A stretch of 64,000 bases of DNA from an uncultured Clostridia bacterium (GCA_947630835.1 CANRIZ010000001.1:124001-188000), one strand, 5' to 3'; numbered from the stretch's first letter, positions 1 to 11,092 are shown. Numbers and translations are program-made. The notes: a model not told the origin generated them from the sequence alone.

Positions 1-64
1 AACGCCCGTTTGAATTAATAATATAATCAAAATTCACAATATATTTTTTAAGCTTGTTTTCATC

Positions 65-93
65 TTGCAAATTAACGAATAATGTGCTACAAT
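65..93 (+). promoter_or_regulatory. Distal promoter of decarboxylase operon
   Basis: TTGCAA at 65-70 and TACAAT at 88-93 are separated by exactly 17 bases, as expected for a vegetative sigma-A promoter. Transcription from here would give a leader of about 145 bases before the first gene. Confidence 0.5.
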
Positions 94-188
94 CGTACAG
101 AATTTTATAATGGGATAGATTTGGATTTTCTTTTCAAACTGTTTTTTCCGCCCTCTTATTTCGACGAAATTTGACAGCTTTTCAAAAC

Positions 189-217
189 TTGAAAACACCT
201 TATTTCTATCTTAAAAT
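189..217 (+). promoter_or_regulatory. Proximal promoter of decarboxylase operon
   Basis: TTGAAA (189-194) and TAAAAT (212-217) with a 17-base spacer lie close to the AGGAGG ribosome site of the first gene. With the distal promoter this gives two candidate starts for one operon. Confidence 0.45.
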
Positions 218-243
218 ATATAATCTGTCAGGAGGATTGAAAT

Positions 244-1626
244 ATGAAAGTCAGGTTTACCGAAACCGTTTTGAGAGACGCCAATCAGTCGCTTATCGCC
301 ACAAGAATGCCTTTTGAAAAATTTGATGGCATACTTGAAGAGATGAACAAAGCGGGTTACTACTCTATAGAATGTTGGGGAGGCGCAACTTTTGACTCCT
401 GCCTTCGCTATCTTGACGAAGACCCCTGGGAAAGGCTCAGGAAAATCAAGGAAAAGTGTCCCGATACAAAATTACAGATGCTGTTGAGGGGTCAAAACCT
501 GCTCGGCTACAAGCATTACCCCGACGACGTTGTAAGGATGTTCGTTAAAAAGAGCGTTGAAAACGGCGTCGACATAATCAGAATTTTCGACGCCCTCAAC
601 GATACGAGGAACATTGAGGTAGCGGTTGACGAAACGATTAAAAACGGCGCTGTCGCTTCGGGCGCAATATCCTACACGACAAGCCCTGTTCACACGCTCT
701 CAAAATATGTTGAAACGGTAAAAGAAATGAAAAAGATGGGCTGTTCAACCATCTGCATTAAGGATATGGCGGGCGTTATGACTCCCGCAGAGGCAAAGGA
801 CCTTGTATCGGCAATCAAGGACGCTCTGCCCGAAATGCCCGTTATACTGCACACGCACTGCACAACGGGTATGGCGTATATGACGATATTAAAGGCGGTA
901 GAAGCGGGCTGCGATATAATTGACACCGCAACCTCCTGCTTCTCGGGCGGCACTTCACAGCCTGCCACGGAAACGATACACGACGCTTTAACGGGACTCG
1001 GTTACGAAACGGGGCTTGACAGAAACGTTTTAAAAAAGGTAAACGATTTCTTTAAGCCGGTAAGGGACGAATATCTTGCTTCCGGGCTTTTAAAGCCGAA
1101 AGCGCTTGTCACCGACACGGACGCTTTAACCTACAAGGTTCCCGGAGGTATGCTTTCCAATATGATGGCTAACCTTGAGGATATGCATGCGCTTGACAAA
1201 ATGGACGAGGCGCTTATCGAAATACCCAAGGTTCGCGAAGATATGGGTTATCCCCCGCTTGTTACCCCGCTTAGCCAAATGGTTGGAAACCAGGCGGTTA
1301 CAAACGTGCTTGTAGGTCAGAGATACAAAAACATCTCAAAGGAAATCAAGGCGTATATCAAGGGCGAATACGGAAAAGCTCCCGGCGAGATAAATTCCGC
1401 CCTTCAGAAAAAAGTTTTGGGCGACGAAGAGCCCATTACCTGCCGCTTCGCCGATACTCTCGAGCCGGAATTTGAAAAGGCTAAGGCGGAAATAGGAAGC
1501 AAGGCGAAATGCGACGAAGACGTGCTTTCTTATATTGCATTCCCGACGCAGGCGGAGGCCTTCTTTGACAAGCGGGAAGAAAAGTCCAAAAACACATTTA
1601 AGTATTCGATTAAGAGAATCGACTAA
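244..1626 (+). CDS. oadA: Oxaloacetate decarboxylase alpha subunit (carboxyltransferase)
   Basis: This 460-residue protein is the biotin-dependent carboxyltransferase subunit of a membrane Na+ pump. It moves CO2 from oxaloacetate to the biotin carrier, leaving pyruvate. The N-terminal TIM barrel carries the family motif RDANQS (residues 11-16), the CIKDMAG segment with the active-site lysine, and HTHCTTG metal-binding histidines. The C-terminal third is the conserved pyruvate-carboxylase-type domain. The protein stops before a biotin domain, which is encoded separately two genes downstream. The start follows AGGAGG by seven bases. The next three genes follow at 12-16 base gaps, so one transcript is expected. 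A pyruvate carboxylase B subunit is the alternative, but the adjacent beta and gamma pump subunits favour decarboxylase. Confidence 0.9.
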   Translation: MKVRFTETVLRDANQSLIATRMPFEKFDGILEEMNKAGYYSIECWGGATFDSCLRYLDEDPWERLRKIKEKCPDTKLQMLLRGQNLLGYKHYPDDVVRMFVKKSVENGVDIIRIFDALNDTRNIEVAVDETIKNGAVASGAISYTTSPVHTLSKYVETVKEMKKMGCSTICIKDMAGVMTPAEAKDLVSAIKDALPEMPVILHTHCTTGMAYMTILKAVEAGCDIIDTATSCFSGGTSQPATETIHDALTGLGYETGLDRNVLKKVNDFFKPVRDEYLASGLLKPKALVTDTDALTYKVPGGMLSNMMANLEDMHALDKMDEALIEIPKVREDMGYPPLVTPLSQMVGNQAVTNVLVGQRYKNISKEIKAYIKGEYGKAPGEINSALQKKVLGDEEPITCRFADTLEPEFEKAKAEIGSKAKCDEDVLSYIAFPTQAEAFFDKREEKSKNTFKYSIKRID

Positions 1627-1638
1627 GGGGGTTTAAGT

Positions 1639-2082
1639 ATGAATTTTCTCAATACCGCAGCCGAAGCGACTGCCGCAAGCGCAGCGGCTCTCGCCTCCTC
1701 CGACGGCGGCAATACCATGACGATAACCGAAGCTTTGGGTCTGTCGGTTACGGGCATAGCGGTTGTTATGATTATACTTGCGCTGCTTGCCGTACTTGTC
1801 GTTATACTTTCAAAGATCGTTCGCTTCTTTGAAAAAGCTGCAAGAAAGAAAAGCGACAAAAATGCGGCAAAATCGGAAATTCCGCAGACTAAAGCCGCGC
1901 TTAACGCAAAGCCCGAGGTCGGCAAAACGGTTGCCCTTGACGAAAAGCAATCCGCGGGCAATCTGGAGCTTTACAAAACCGACGAAAAAACCGCGGCGGT
2001 TATTATGGCTATCGTTTCAAAGGAAAGCGGCATAGCTCTTAACAAATTGCAATTTAATTCGATTAAGCTTATAGAGAAATAA
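1639..2082 (+). CDS. Decarboxylase pump gamma subunit (OadG-like)
   Basis: A 147-residue protein with one strong membrane helix (about residues 30-60) followed by a charged, lysine-rich cytoplasmic tail. This is the architecture of OadG/MmdD gamma subunits, which anchor the carboxyltransferase to the membrane beta subunit. The start follows AAGGGGG. The C-terminal end (TAAVIMAIVSKESGI) resembles the conserved tail of family members. Sequence identity in this family is low, so the call rests mainly on operon position between the alpha and biotin carrier genes. The membrane protein encoded by 2493-3692 should be its direct partner. Confidence 0.75.
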   Translation: MNFLNTAAEATAASAAALASSDGGNTMTITEALGLSVTGIAVVMIILALLAVLVVILSKIVRFFEKAARKKSDKNAAKSEIPQTKAALNAKPEVGKTVALDEKQSAGNLELYKTDEKTAAVIMAIVSKESGIALNKLQFNSIKLIEK

Positions 2083-2094
2083 GGGAGAAAGAAT

Positions 2095-2478
2095 ATGAAA
2101 TACATTGTTACATTAAACGGTACGGACTATGAAGTAGACGTTACCGAGCTTAAAGAAGCTATAGTTACAAACGCTGCGCCGTCGGCGCCCGCCGCGCCCG
2201 CTGTTTCGGCGCCCGCCCCTGCGGCTCAACCCGCTCCTGCCCCCGCCGCTGCGGTTAACGGCACGGGAACGCCCGTTAAATCGCCTATGCCCGGCACTAT
2301 ACTTAAAGTAAACGCGACGTCCGGTCAAAGCGTTAAGGAGGGCGACGTTCTCTTTATTCTTGAAGCTATGAAGATGGAAAACGAAATAGTAGCCCCGACA
2401 GACGGCACGGTTTCACAAATTATCGCAAACAAAGGCGCTTCGGTTGCTACGGACGAAGTTCTCGCCTTCATCGGTTAA
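2095..2478 (+). CDS. Biotin carboxyl carrier subunit
   Basis: A 127-residue biotin carrier protein. A short N-terminal segment is joined by an alanine/proline-rich flexible linker (about residues 30-58) to a C-terminal biotinyl domain with the EAMKMEN motif. Lys93 in that motif is the expected biotinylation site and needs a biotin ligase encoded elsewhere. In this pump the swinging biotin takes CO2 from the carboxyltransferase to the beta subunit. Here the carrier is a free protein rather than fused to the alpha subunit, as in many Firmicute and methylmalonyl-CoA decarboxylase systems. Confidence 0.92.
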   Translation: MKYIVTLNGTDYEVDVTELKEAIVTNAAPSAPAAPAVSAPAPAAQPAPAPAAAVNGTGTPVKSPMPGTILKVNATSGQSVKEGDVLFILEAMKMENEIVAPTDGTVSQIIANKGASVATDEVLAFIG

Positions 2479-2492
2479 GGGGGAACCGTAAC

Positions 2493-3692
2493 ATGGACAT
2501 AATTAATTCGATTATTGAAATCTTCCAAACCTCGGGTTTTGCCTCGCTTTCGTGGCAAAACTGGGTTATGATACTGGTTTCTTTTGTATTGCTGTATCTT
2601 GCAATAGTCAAGAAATTTGAACCCTTGCTGTTGCTTCCCATTGCTTTCGGTATGCTTCTTGTAAACGTATATCCCGACATTATGTACGACCCTCTGGCAA
2701 TAGCCACGCCCGGCGGAGAGGTTCTCGATTCTTCGGCGCATTGGTACGATTCGGGCGTTTTGAGGCTGATTTACTGCGGAGTTAAGTCAAGCATATTCCC
2801 CTGCCTTATCTTCCTCGGCGTTGGAGCTATGACGGATTTCGGTCCGCTGCTTGCAAACCCCTCGAGCCTGCTTTTGGGCGCGGCGGCGCAATTCGGCATA
2901 TATATCGCTTTCTTAATATCAATCGCAACAAAATATATCCCCGGTTTTGAGGGCTTTTCGACTCTCGAGGCGGCGGCCATCGCAATTATCGGCGGCGCAG
3001 ACGGCCCTACGGCAATTTACACCGCAGGCAAGCTCGCCCCACATCTTTTAGGCCCCATAGCGGTTGCGGCATATTCGTATATGGCTCTTATTCCGCTTAT
3101 ACAGCCGCCCATTATGAAGCTGCTTACCACGAAAAAAGAGAGAGAAATCAAAATGAATCAGCTCAGAACCGTAAGCAAGGCGGAAAAGATAATTTTCCCC
3201 ATAGTCGTTACGGTTATCTGCGTTGTTATAATCCCGTCAACGGCGCCGCTTATCGGTATGCTTATGCTCGGCAACCTCTTTAAAGAATCGGGCGTTACGG
3301 AAAGGCTTTCGGACACTGCTCAAAACGCGCTTTGCAATATAGTTACCATAATGCTCGGCGTTACGGTAGGCGCTACGGCGGAGGGAAAAACCTTCCTCGA
3401 TTTAAAAACGCTGCTTGTTATAGCGATAGGTCTTATAGCCTTCGCCTTTTCGACGGCGGGAGGAGTGCTTTTCGGAAAGCTTATGAACGTTATCACCAAG
3501 GGCAAGGTAAACCCGCTTATAGGTTCGGCGGGCGTTTCCGCAGTTCCCATGGCGGCAAGAGTTTCGCAGGTTGAGGGCAGAAAATACAATCCCTCCAACT
3601 TCCTGCTTATGCACGCTATGGGCCCGAACGTTGCGGGCGTTATAGGCTCGGCGGTTGCGGCAGGCTTCTTCCTGCTGACATTCGGTTCGTAA
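2493..3692 (+). CDS. oadB: Na+-translocating decarboxylase beta subunit
   Basis: A 399-residue polytopic membrane protein of the OadB/GcdB/MmdB family. It decarboxylates carboxybiotin and exports Na+. The recognisable family core is GGADGPTAIYTAGKLAP in the middle of the protein, which contains the conserved aspartate used in Na+ coupling, and the C-terminal segment around AGVSAVPMAARVSQ. Hydrophobic segments run through the whole length. It is the last gene of the operon and ends about 20 bases before a rho-independent terminator. The pump would turn oxaloacetate decarboxylation into a sodium gradient, a common energy source in fermenting anaerobes. Confidence 0.93.
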   Translation: MDIINSIIEIFQTSGFASLSWQNWVMILVSFVLLYLAIVKKFEPLLLLPIAFGMLLVNVYPDIMYDPLAIATPGGEVLDSSAHWYDSGVLRLIYCGVKSSIFPCLIFLGVGAMTDFGPLLANPSSLLLGAAAQFGIYIAFLISIATKYIPGFEGFSTLEAAAIAIIGGADGPTAIYTAGKLAPHLLGPIAVAAYSYMALIPLIQPPIMKLLTTKKEREIKMNQLRTVSKAEKIIFPIVVTVICVVIIPSTAPLIGMLMLGNLFKESGVTERLSDTAQNALCNIVTIMLGVTVGATAEGKTFLDLKTLLVIAIGLIAFAFSTAGGVLFGKLMNVITKGKVNPLIGSAGVSAVPMAARVSQVEGRKYNPSNFLLMHAMGPNVAGVIGSAVAAGFFLLTFGS

Positions 3693-3713
3693 TTTTCGAC
3701 AGTTAACAAACAA

Positions 3714-3765
3714 AGAGTACAGGTATCGGGAGAGCAAATCTCCGCAAACGCCTGTACTCTTTTTT
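3714..3765 (+). terminator. Terminator after oadB
   Basis: AGAGTACAGG (3714-3723) pairs with CCTGTACTCT (3751-3760), followed by a T run. A second small hairpin, GGAGA/TCTCC (3729-3733 and 3739-3743), sits inside the loop. It lies between convergent genes and may act on both. Confidence 0.85.
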
Positions 3766-3788
3766 AAGTTAATTCGTAAATTAATTAT

Positions 3789-5222
3789 TTATTTCTTTCT
3801 TTTCTTTATATTGCCCGACGCTTCTCTTTTCGCCTTATTGCCTCCGGCGCTGTCCTTGCCTTTTAGATTTTTGGCGCCCGTGTACATAACAGGTCTTGAT
3901 CTTCCCAGACTTCTTTTCATTTTTTTGTCGTTTTGCTTTCTGAGCAAATACAGGTAAGAAGCGCCCGCTATGGCGGCTATGGCGAGGAATATTAAAAATA
4001 TCGGCGATGTGACAACCGTTTTAACCGCATTTACGAGCCATAAAAATATATTTACCTTTACGTCGTCCGCCGCAACGAGGTCAACCGAGGCGACGACGCT
4101 GCCCGCATACAATATATTTGCCTTGCCGACCTTTTCGCCCTTTTTAACCGGAGCGTTGATTTGCTTGGGAGTATCGCTTTCAATAGGTTCTATAAGCACG
4201 CTGTCCTCCCCGTTGCCTATCGGGACTATTGCGGTAACGTCTTTTTCGGGTACCAGCCTTACATGGTCTGCGTCAAACGAAAGCTTAACGTCAACAACGG
4301 TTACTATTTGGGAAACGTCCGCAATTTTTTCAAGCCTTAGGTTGTCGAAAGCCCATTTGTAAAGCCGCTTGGATTCGATAAACGCCATATTGTCCTTAGT
4401 GCCGTCGCCGTTTACGTCCTTAGACGGAGCGTTCATAATAATACAGCAGTAATTATACCCGTCCTTACTCGCCTTTGAAACCACACAGCAGCCCGCCTGC
4501 TCGGTAGTTCCCGCCTTAATCCCCTGAACGTATTTGTAATAATAGGTGCGGTAATTTGAATTTATAAGCCAGTTGGAATTATAAAAATTACGTTCTTCGC
4601 TCTTGTTTGTCTTTTCAAGAGTATACTTGTTTGTATTGCAAATTTCCATAAAAGAGGGCAAATCAAGAACATGCTTAACTATAAGCGCCATATCGTTTGC
4701 GGTGGTATACTGGTTCTCGGCGTCAAGCCCGTGAGGGTTTTCAAAATGCGTGTTTTTACAGCCGAGCGACCCCACGTACTCGTTCATTTTGGCGACAAAA
4801 TTTTCTATACTGCCGTTTCCTATATAATCCGCCAAAATATAAGCCGATTCGTTTGCCGACTTAACCATAAGGCAGTAAAGAAGCTGCCTGATACTAAGCT
4901 CCTCCCCCGCTTTTAAAACGGCGGGCGCGGACTTTGTACCCTTTAAAAGAGAAACGCAGTATTCCGGCACAATTATTTTTTTATCGAGATTATCGCAGTT
5001 TTCTATTACAACCGCCGCCGTGATAATTTTTGTAAGCGAAGCCAAAGCGTTTCTTTTGTCGGAATTTTTATCGAAAATAACCGTTCCGTCGTCAAGGCTG
5101 AAAAGCAGTACAATATCAGCTTCCGTCTTTAATTCCGAATTGTAATCGGCGGACGAACCGAAGCAAAAAGCGGGCGAAAACACAAGCGCCGCAGTTAAAA
5201 GCAAACAGATAAGCTTTTTCAT
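3789..5222 (-). CDS. D-alanyl-D-alanine carboxypeptidase (DacF-type)
   Basis: A 477-residue penicillin-binding carboxypeptidase of peptidase family S11 that trims the terminal D-Ala from peptidoglycan stem peptides. It has a signal peptide (MKKLICLLLTAALVF), the SLTK nucleophile motif, the SAN motif (KSANESAYILAD), and a third active-site motif that reads KAGT instead of the usual KTG. A C-terminal beta-rich domain is followed by a membrane helix (about residues 405-430) and a basic cytoplasmic tail, so it is membrane-anchored with the catalytic domain outside. ATG at 5222 is chosen over the TTG four codons upstream because the signal peptide begins there; no strong ribosome site is visible for either. 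Confidence 0.88.
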   Translation of the reverse strand: MKKLICLLLTAALVFSPAFCFGSSADYNSELKTEADIVLLFSLDDGTVIFDKNSDKRNALASLTKIITAAVVIENCDNLDKKIIVPEYCVSLLKGTKSAPAVLKAGEELSIRQLLYCLMVKSANESAYILADYIGNGSIENFVAKMNEYVGSLGCKNTHFENPHGLDAENQYTTANDMALIVKHVLDLPSFMEICNTNKYTLEKTNKSEERNFYNSNWLINSNYRTYYYKYVQGIKAGTTEQAGCCVVSKASKDGYNYCCIIMNAPSKDVNGDGTKDNMAFIESKRLYKWAFDNLRLEKIADVSQIVTVVDVKLSFDADHVRLVPEKDVTAIVPIGNGEDSVLIEPIESDTPKQINAPVKKGEKVGKANILYAGSVVASVDLVAADDVKVNIFLWLVNAVKTVVTSPIFLIFLAIAAIAGASYLYLLRKQNDKKMKRSLGRSRPVMYTGAKNLKGKDSAGGNKAKREASGNIKKRKK

Positions 5223-5267
5223 AATATTATACAATAGCGTGTTATTTCGCTAATCCCCTTGAAAATA

Positions 5268-5296
5268 TTGTAAAAAAAGTGTATTATAATTATAAA
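5268..5296 (+). promoter_or_regulatory. Candidate promoter of phosphoesterase gene
   Basis: TTGTAA (5268-5273) and TATAAA (5291-5296) with a 17-base spacer, in very AT-rich DNA where chance matches are common. Confidence 0.35.
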
Positions 5297-5358
5297 ATTT
5301 ATTTTATTATAGCAAAGAAATATTCAAATATCAATTATATTTTAAGGATGTGCATATT

Positions 5359-6048
5359 TTGATTTATGTAACCGGAGATACCCACGGCGACGTCGAAAGG
5401 CTGTCCGCTTCGAGGCTTAAAAGGCTTAAAGAGGGCGACACGCTTATAATTTGCGGCGATTTCGGCTTTATCTGGGACGACAGCAAAAAAGAGCATAAAA
5501 TCCTGAGACAGCTCGGCAAAAGGAAATATAATATTTGCTTTATTGACGGTACGCATGAAAATTTCTCGCTTCTCAACAATTACGAGGTAAGCGCCTGGAA
5601 GGGCGGCAAGGTTCATAAGATTTACGACAACCTCTATCATCTTATGCGAGGTCAGGTTTATACCATTGACGGCAAAAAGATTTTTACCATGGGCGGCGGC
5701 GAAAGCCCCGACATTGAAATAAGAACCGAGGAAAACGAATGGTCGAAGGAGGAAATACCTACCCAAGACGAATTGCTTGAGGGCGCTCAAAACCTTGAGA
5801 AATACGATTATCGGGTGGATTACATAATCACCCATGAGCCGCCCACGAAAATCAAGGGCTTTTTACAGCTTAACGATTATGACAATCTCCGTGTTTCCGC
5901 TCTTAACGCCTATTTTGAGGAGCTTTCCCACTCCTGCAAATTCGGAAAATGGTTTTTCGGAAGCCTGCATATGGATAAATATATTTCGAGCACGCACATC
6001 TCGGTATTTAAAAATATTATTGAAGCTCAGACTTGTGAAAAAATCTGA
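5359..6048 (+). CDS. Calcineurin-like metallophosphoesterase
   Basis: A 229-residue two-metal phosphoesterase of unknown substrate. The metal-binding motifs appear in family order: GDTHGD at the N terminus, CGDFG, GTHE (where most relatives have GNHE), HEPP and a final GSLHMD in place of the usual GHxH. TTG at 5359 is chosen because AAGGA lies ten bases upstream; the GTG at 5350 is almost on top of that ribosome site. The gene is monocistronic, with its own terminator. The changed asparagine and the GSLH ending suggest a divergent subfamily. Nothing in the neighbourhood points to the substrate. Confidence 0.8.
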   Translation: MIYVTGDTHGDVERLSASRLKRLKEGDTLIICGDFGFIWDDSKKEHKILRQLGKRKYNICFIDGTHENFSLLNNYEVSAWKGGKVHKIYDNLYHLMRGQVYTIDGKKIFTMGGGESPDIEIRTEENEWSKEEIPTQDELLEGAQNLEKYDYRVDYIITHEPPTKIKGFLQLNDYDNLRVSALNAYFEELSHSCKFGKWFFGSLHMDKYISSTHISVFKNIIEAQTCEKI

Positions 6049-6063
6049 AATAAAAGCAAAAAG

Positions 6064-6098
6064 GGCTCTCTCCGCAGCTTGGAGAGAGCCTGTTTTTT
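6064..6098 (+). terminator. Terminator after phosphoesterase
   Basis: A perfect 10-bp stem, GGCTCTCTCC (6064-6073) with GGAGAGAGCC (6081-6090), followed by TGTTTTTT. It lies between convergent genes. Confidence 0.92.
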
Positions 6099-6112
6099 AT
6101 CGGTTTGACCGT

Positions 6113-7510
6113 TTATTCTTCCGACTTAACACGTTTGGATATTATATAATTATGAACGTCGTCGGCAAGCTTTCCGTATATTTTAAATTTCTTTCTGAAG
6201 ACTGTAAGCGAAGCGGCAAGGAACAATATGGGAGCGCCGAACGCAAGCAAGCCTATGCCCGTTTTGGTTGAAGGCGAAAATTTCCCCGCCCTGCTCTGGC
6301 TGTTGTAATCCATAATCCAAAGCGAACCGAAAAGCATAATCGTTTGGATTGTATATGCCATTTTCTGCAAAAAGCCTTTCATCGAAAAGGTTATACTCTC
6401 GTTCCTTACCCCGTTTTTATATTCGCCGTAATCGACTATATCCGCAAGAAAAACGGTCTGCGAAACAAACATCGAGGAAATGCCCACGGAGGCGATTATA
6501 TAGCAAAAATCAAGCGCGACGGGCATTTTCAAAAACGCACCGAAAACAAGCATCAGAGCGTAGCCCGCCATGGAGAACACAAGCGAAATCGTATATGTAG
6601 TTCTTTTTGTAAACCGCTGTGAAAGCACGGGTACAACCAAAAGCCCGAGTATAGAGCCCACCGAGCCTATAGTGCCGAAAAGCGACTGCTTTGTTGAGTC
6701 GCCGATCACATTGGAAAAATAATAAGTGGCGGTTGAGCTTGTGAGATACCAGCCGGCGTTTGAAAGCATGGCGAAAATCATAAACACAACGAGCTGATCG
6801 TTTGATTTTATTACTTTAAAAATCTGCTTTAAGCTGAATTTCTGCTTTTCGTTGTAAACTACGTTGGTTTCCTTTGTCGTAAGCACGCAGATAAGCGAAA
6901 ACAGCACAAGAGCTATACCGCAAATCATAGCCCACCTTGAAAAGCCGGAAGCCGAATAGCCCTTGTCCGTTTTCCTTTCAAGGTCGCTTGAAAGCAAGGG
7001 GCATACAATGGGCGTAAGAATTGAAATAATGCCCTGCCCCAAGCCCGAGAAGGTTCTTGCTACCGTGGCTACGAGGTTTCTCTCTTTTTCCTCGCTTGTA
7101 AAGGAAGGCACCATTGACCAATAGGGTATATCCGCCATGGTATTCGTCATACCCCAAAGTATATACATAACGGCAATATATATGCAAAGCTTCATTCCGC
7201 TCATTCCGAAAGAGGTGAAAAGCAGAGTAAGCACCACGGCGTTTGAAACGGCGCCTATTAAAATCCAAGGGCGGTACTTGCCGAATTTTGTTCTTGTATT
7301 ATCGACTACAGTACCCATCATAGGGTCGTTTATGCCGTCCCAAATTCTCGCAATCGGAGTTAAAATAAGCAAAAAAGCTTCGGGTATGTTAAGCACGCTT
7401 GAAAGATAATAGGAAAGGAAGGAATAGAACATACCGTAGCTGAGGTCAAGCCCGGTTGCGCCTATTCCGTATCCCAGTTTACCGCAGATAAACTTCAACT
7501 GCTTTTTCAT
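6113..7510 (-). CDS. GPH-family sugar:cation symporter
   Basis: A 465-residue membrane transporter of the glycoside-pentoside-hexuronide:cation symporter family (MelB-like, major facilitator fold) with about twelve membrane helices. The family signature is clear near the N terminus: DGINDPMMGTVVDNT, followed by KFGKYRPWILIGA. The middle loop and the C-terminal half (ADIVDYGEYKNGVRNES) also match the family. Substrates in this family are glycosides, pentosides or glucuronides taken up with Na+ or H+; the specific sugar cannot be read from sequence. The start codon overlaps the stop of the upstream O-antigen-ligase-like gene by four bases, so the two are translationally coupled. Confidence 0.88.
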   Translation of the reverse strand: MKKQLKFICGKLGYGIGATGLDLSYGMFYSFLSYYLSSVLNIPEAFLLILTPIARIWDGINDPMMGTVVDNTRTKFGKYRPWILIGAVSNAVVLTLLFTSFGMSGMKLCIYIAVMYILWGMTNTMADIPYWSMVPSFTSEEKERNLVATVARTFSGLGQGIISILTPIVCPLLSSDLERKTDKGYSASGFSRWAMICGIALVLFSLICVLTTKETNVVYNEKQKFSLKQIFKVIKSNDQLVVFMIFAMLSNAGWYLTSSTATYYFSNVIGDSTKQSLFGTIGSVGSILGLLVVPVLSQRFTKRTTYTISLVFSMAGYALMLVFGAFLKMPVALDFCYIIASVGISSMFVSQTVFLADIVDYGEYKNGVRNESITFSMKGFLQKMAYTIQTIMLFGSLWIMDYNSQSRAGKFSPSTKTGIGLLAFGAPILFLAASLTVFRKKFKIYGKLADDVHNYIISKRVKSEE

Positions 7511-8799
7511 TGTACTTCCTCCGAAGCCGAAATCTCTTGCAGGCTCTTTTGGGCAAGCTTTTCTTCGTTCCTCTTGCTTGCCCTTTTGATTGCCGAAATA
7601 CAGCCGAGAATAACGGCAAAATATATTATTTCCTTAACCGTGCTCAACGTGCTTTCAAAAATCGACATCGCAAGCAAACCAACAAGCGAAGAAAGAAAAG
7701 CTATGGCGTACTTTTTGTACCAGCCGTGCTTTCTGCAAAGAGAAAGTATATCTTTTACTATAATCACCGTAAACAGGGCGAAAATCAACGCGCCGATTAT
7801 ACCGCACTCGGTTATAATCTCTATTATAAGATTATGCGCATGGGAAAATTCGACGCCCTTTGAGAGCAGATATTCGTTTACATTGCTGCTTCCCGCGCCC
7901 AAGCCCAAAAGCGGATTTTCCCTGAATGCGGAGAAGCAGACCTTCCAAAGCTCAAATCTGTAATTTGTGGATAAATCCTCGCTTGCCGCCACTCCCCTGC
8001 GTTCAAAGATTACCGCAAGGAGTATAACCGCCACCGCCATAGCCGAACCGGACATAAATTTTGCCGGTTTTTTGCCCGCAAAGGAGAGCATCATAAACGA
8101 AAGCACAACCGCAACCGCGGCCCCCCTCAAAAACGTAAACATTATTCCGAAAAAGATGAATATTCCGCCTATTATCGAAAGTATGCGGCGCTTTTTGTTC
8201 TTAGCGTAAAAAGCGCAGAACGCCGCAAGCGGGAAAGAAATAACAAGGAAGGTTGCGAGCACAAGCGGGCTGTTGAAGCAGCCGGAAGCCCTGTCAACCG
8301 TTTCCTCGAAAAACGCATTATACCGCAAAAGGTTTAAAATAAGGGTGTCCGCCTTTTCGTATATGGGGCTCGGGAAATACTCCGATTTACCTATCGCCAT
8401 AAAAATCATCTGAATAATCGCCACAATACTGTTTAAAGCGGCTGAACCTATAAAGCAGAGCATAATGTTTTCGAGCCTGTCCCTCGAATCGGACATACTT
8501 GCGACGAGCAAAAAAACAAGCACGGCGCAAACCCAGGTAACGCCCTGAGCAAGACTTGCAAGCTGAGCCTTAGCCCAAACGGCGCTGATAAGCATATAAG
8601 CGGCGTATAAGCCCATAACGCTTGCGGTTTTGCCGGCGGTAATAGCCTTTCTCCTTTCGGGCTGCATAAGGAAATAAGCCGACAGAACAATAACGAAAAC
8701 CAAAACAACATAGTCTGGCAAAAGGCTTCCGAACAAAATAGCTATAGTCAATAATTTATAATATACGCTGTATTTCTTTTCTTTTAAATACTCAAACAT
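7507..8799 (-). CDS. O-antigen ligase/polymerase-like membrane protein
   Basis: A 430-residue polytopic membrane protein of the O-antigen ligase (WaaL/Wzy) superfamily. The diagnostic region is the large outer loop GLGAGSSNVNEYLLSKGVEF followed by SHAHNLIIEIITECGIIGA, which matches the Wzy_C pattern including the conserved histidines. In Gram-positive bacteria such proteins polymerise or attach surface polysaccharides, but the substrate here is unknown because no glycosyltransferase cluster is nearby. ATG at 8799 is chosen because GGAGGAAAG precedes it; an upstream in-frame codon has no ribosome site. It is cotranscribed with the GPH symporter, an unusual pairing. Confidence 0.8.
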   Translation of the reverse strand: MFEYLKEKKYSVYYKLLTIAILFGSLLPDYVVLVFVIVLSAYFLMQPERRKAITAGKTASVMGLYAAYMLISAVWAKAQLASLAQGVTWVCAVLVFLLVASMSDSRDRLENIMLCFIGSAALNSIVAIIQMIFMAIGKSEYFPSPIYEKADTLILNLLRYNAFFEETVDRASGCFNSPLVLATFLVISFPLAAFCAFYAKNKKRRILSIIGGIFIFFGIMFTFLRGAAVAVVLSFMMLSFAGKKPAKFMSGSAMAVAVILLAVIFERRGVAASEDLSTNYRFELWKVCFSAFRENPLLGLGAGSSNVNEYLLSKGVEFSHAHNLIIEIITECGIIGALIFALFTVIIVKDILSLCRKHGWYKKYAIAFLSSLVGLLAMSIFESTLSTVKEIIYFAVILGCISAIKRASKRNEEKLAQKSLQEISASEEVQ

Positions 8800-8867
8800 A
8801 ATCGCTTTCCTCCGAAAATGCAAGTCCGAGAATGCAAGTATTAAATAAGTATAATATAATCAAGCTA

Positions 8868-8896
8868 ATAATATCATACATTTTGGAAAAAAACAA
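8868..8896 (-). promoter_or_regulatory. Candidate promoter of O-antigen-ligase-like gene
   Basis: On the minus strand TTGTTT (8896-8891) and TATTAT (8873-8868) are spaced by 17 bases. The region is AT-rich, so support is moderate. Confidence 0.35.
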
Positions 8897-8980
8897 TATT
8901 ACTAACTCACACTATTTTACCGTTGTTTGAGCGTAAAAATTATATAAATATTACTAAATTATTAATTTTTCAAAAAAGGC

Positions 8981-9008
8981 TTGATTTTTTCTATATATTG
9001 GCTAAAAT
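8981..9008 (+). promoter_or_regulatory. groESL promoter
   Basis: TTGATT (8981-8986), a 16-base spacer and TAAAAT (9003-9008). The expected start falls inside the CIRCE operator just downstream. Confidence 0.65.
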
Positions 9009-9013
9009 ATATA

Positions 9014-11024
<2,011 letters not shown>

Positions 11025-11050
11025 TCCCCCGCTTACAGAGGATAAAATTT

Positions 11051-11086
11051 AAGGCTTTATCGGGCAAAACCGGTAAAGCCTTTTTT
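11051..11086 (+). terminator. Terminator after groEL
   Basis: A 13-bp stem (11051-11063 with 11070-11082, one G-U pair) starting AAGGCTTTA and ending TAAAGCCTT, followed by a T run. It lies between convergent genes. Confidence 0.92.
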
Positions 11087-11092
11087 ATTATT

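Noticed and set aside
172-177. TTGACA as -35 box of the decarboxylase operon
   Set aside because: No -10-like hexamer lies at 16-18 bases; the TTGAAA at 189 has a properly spaced partner.
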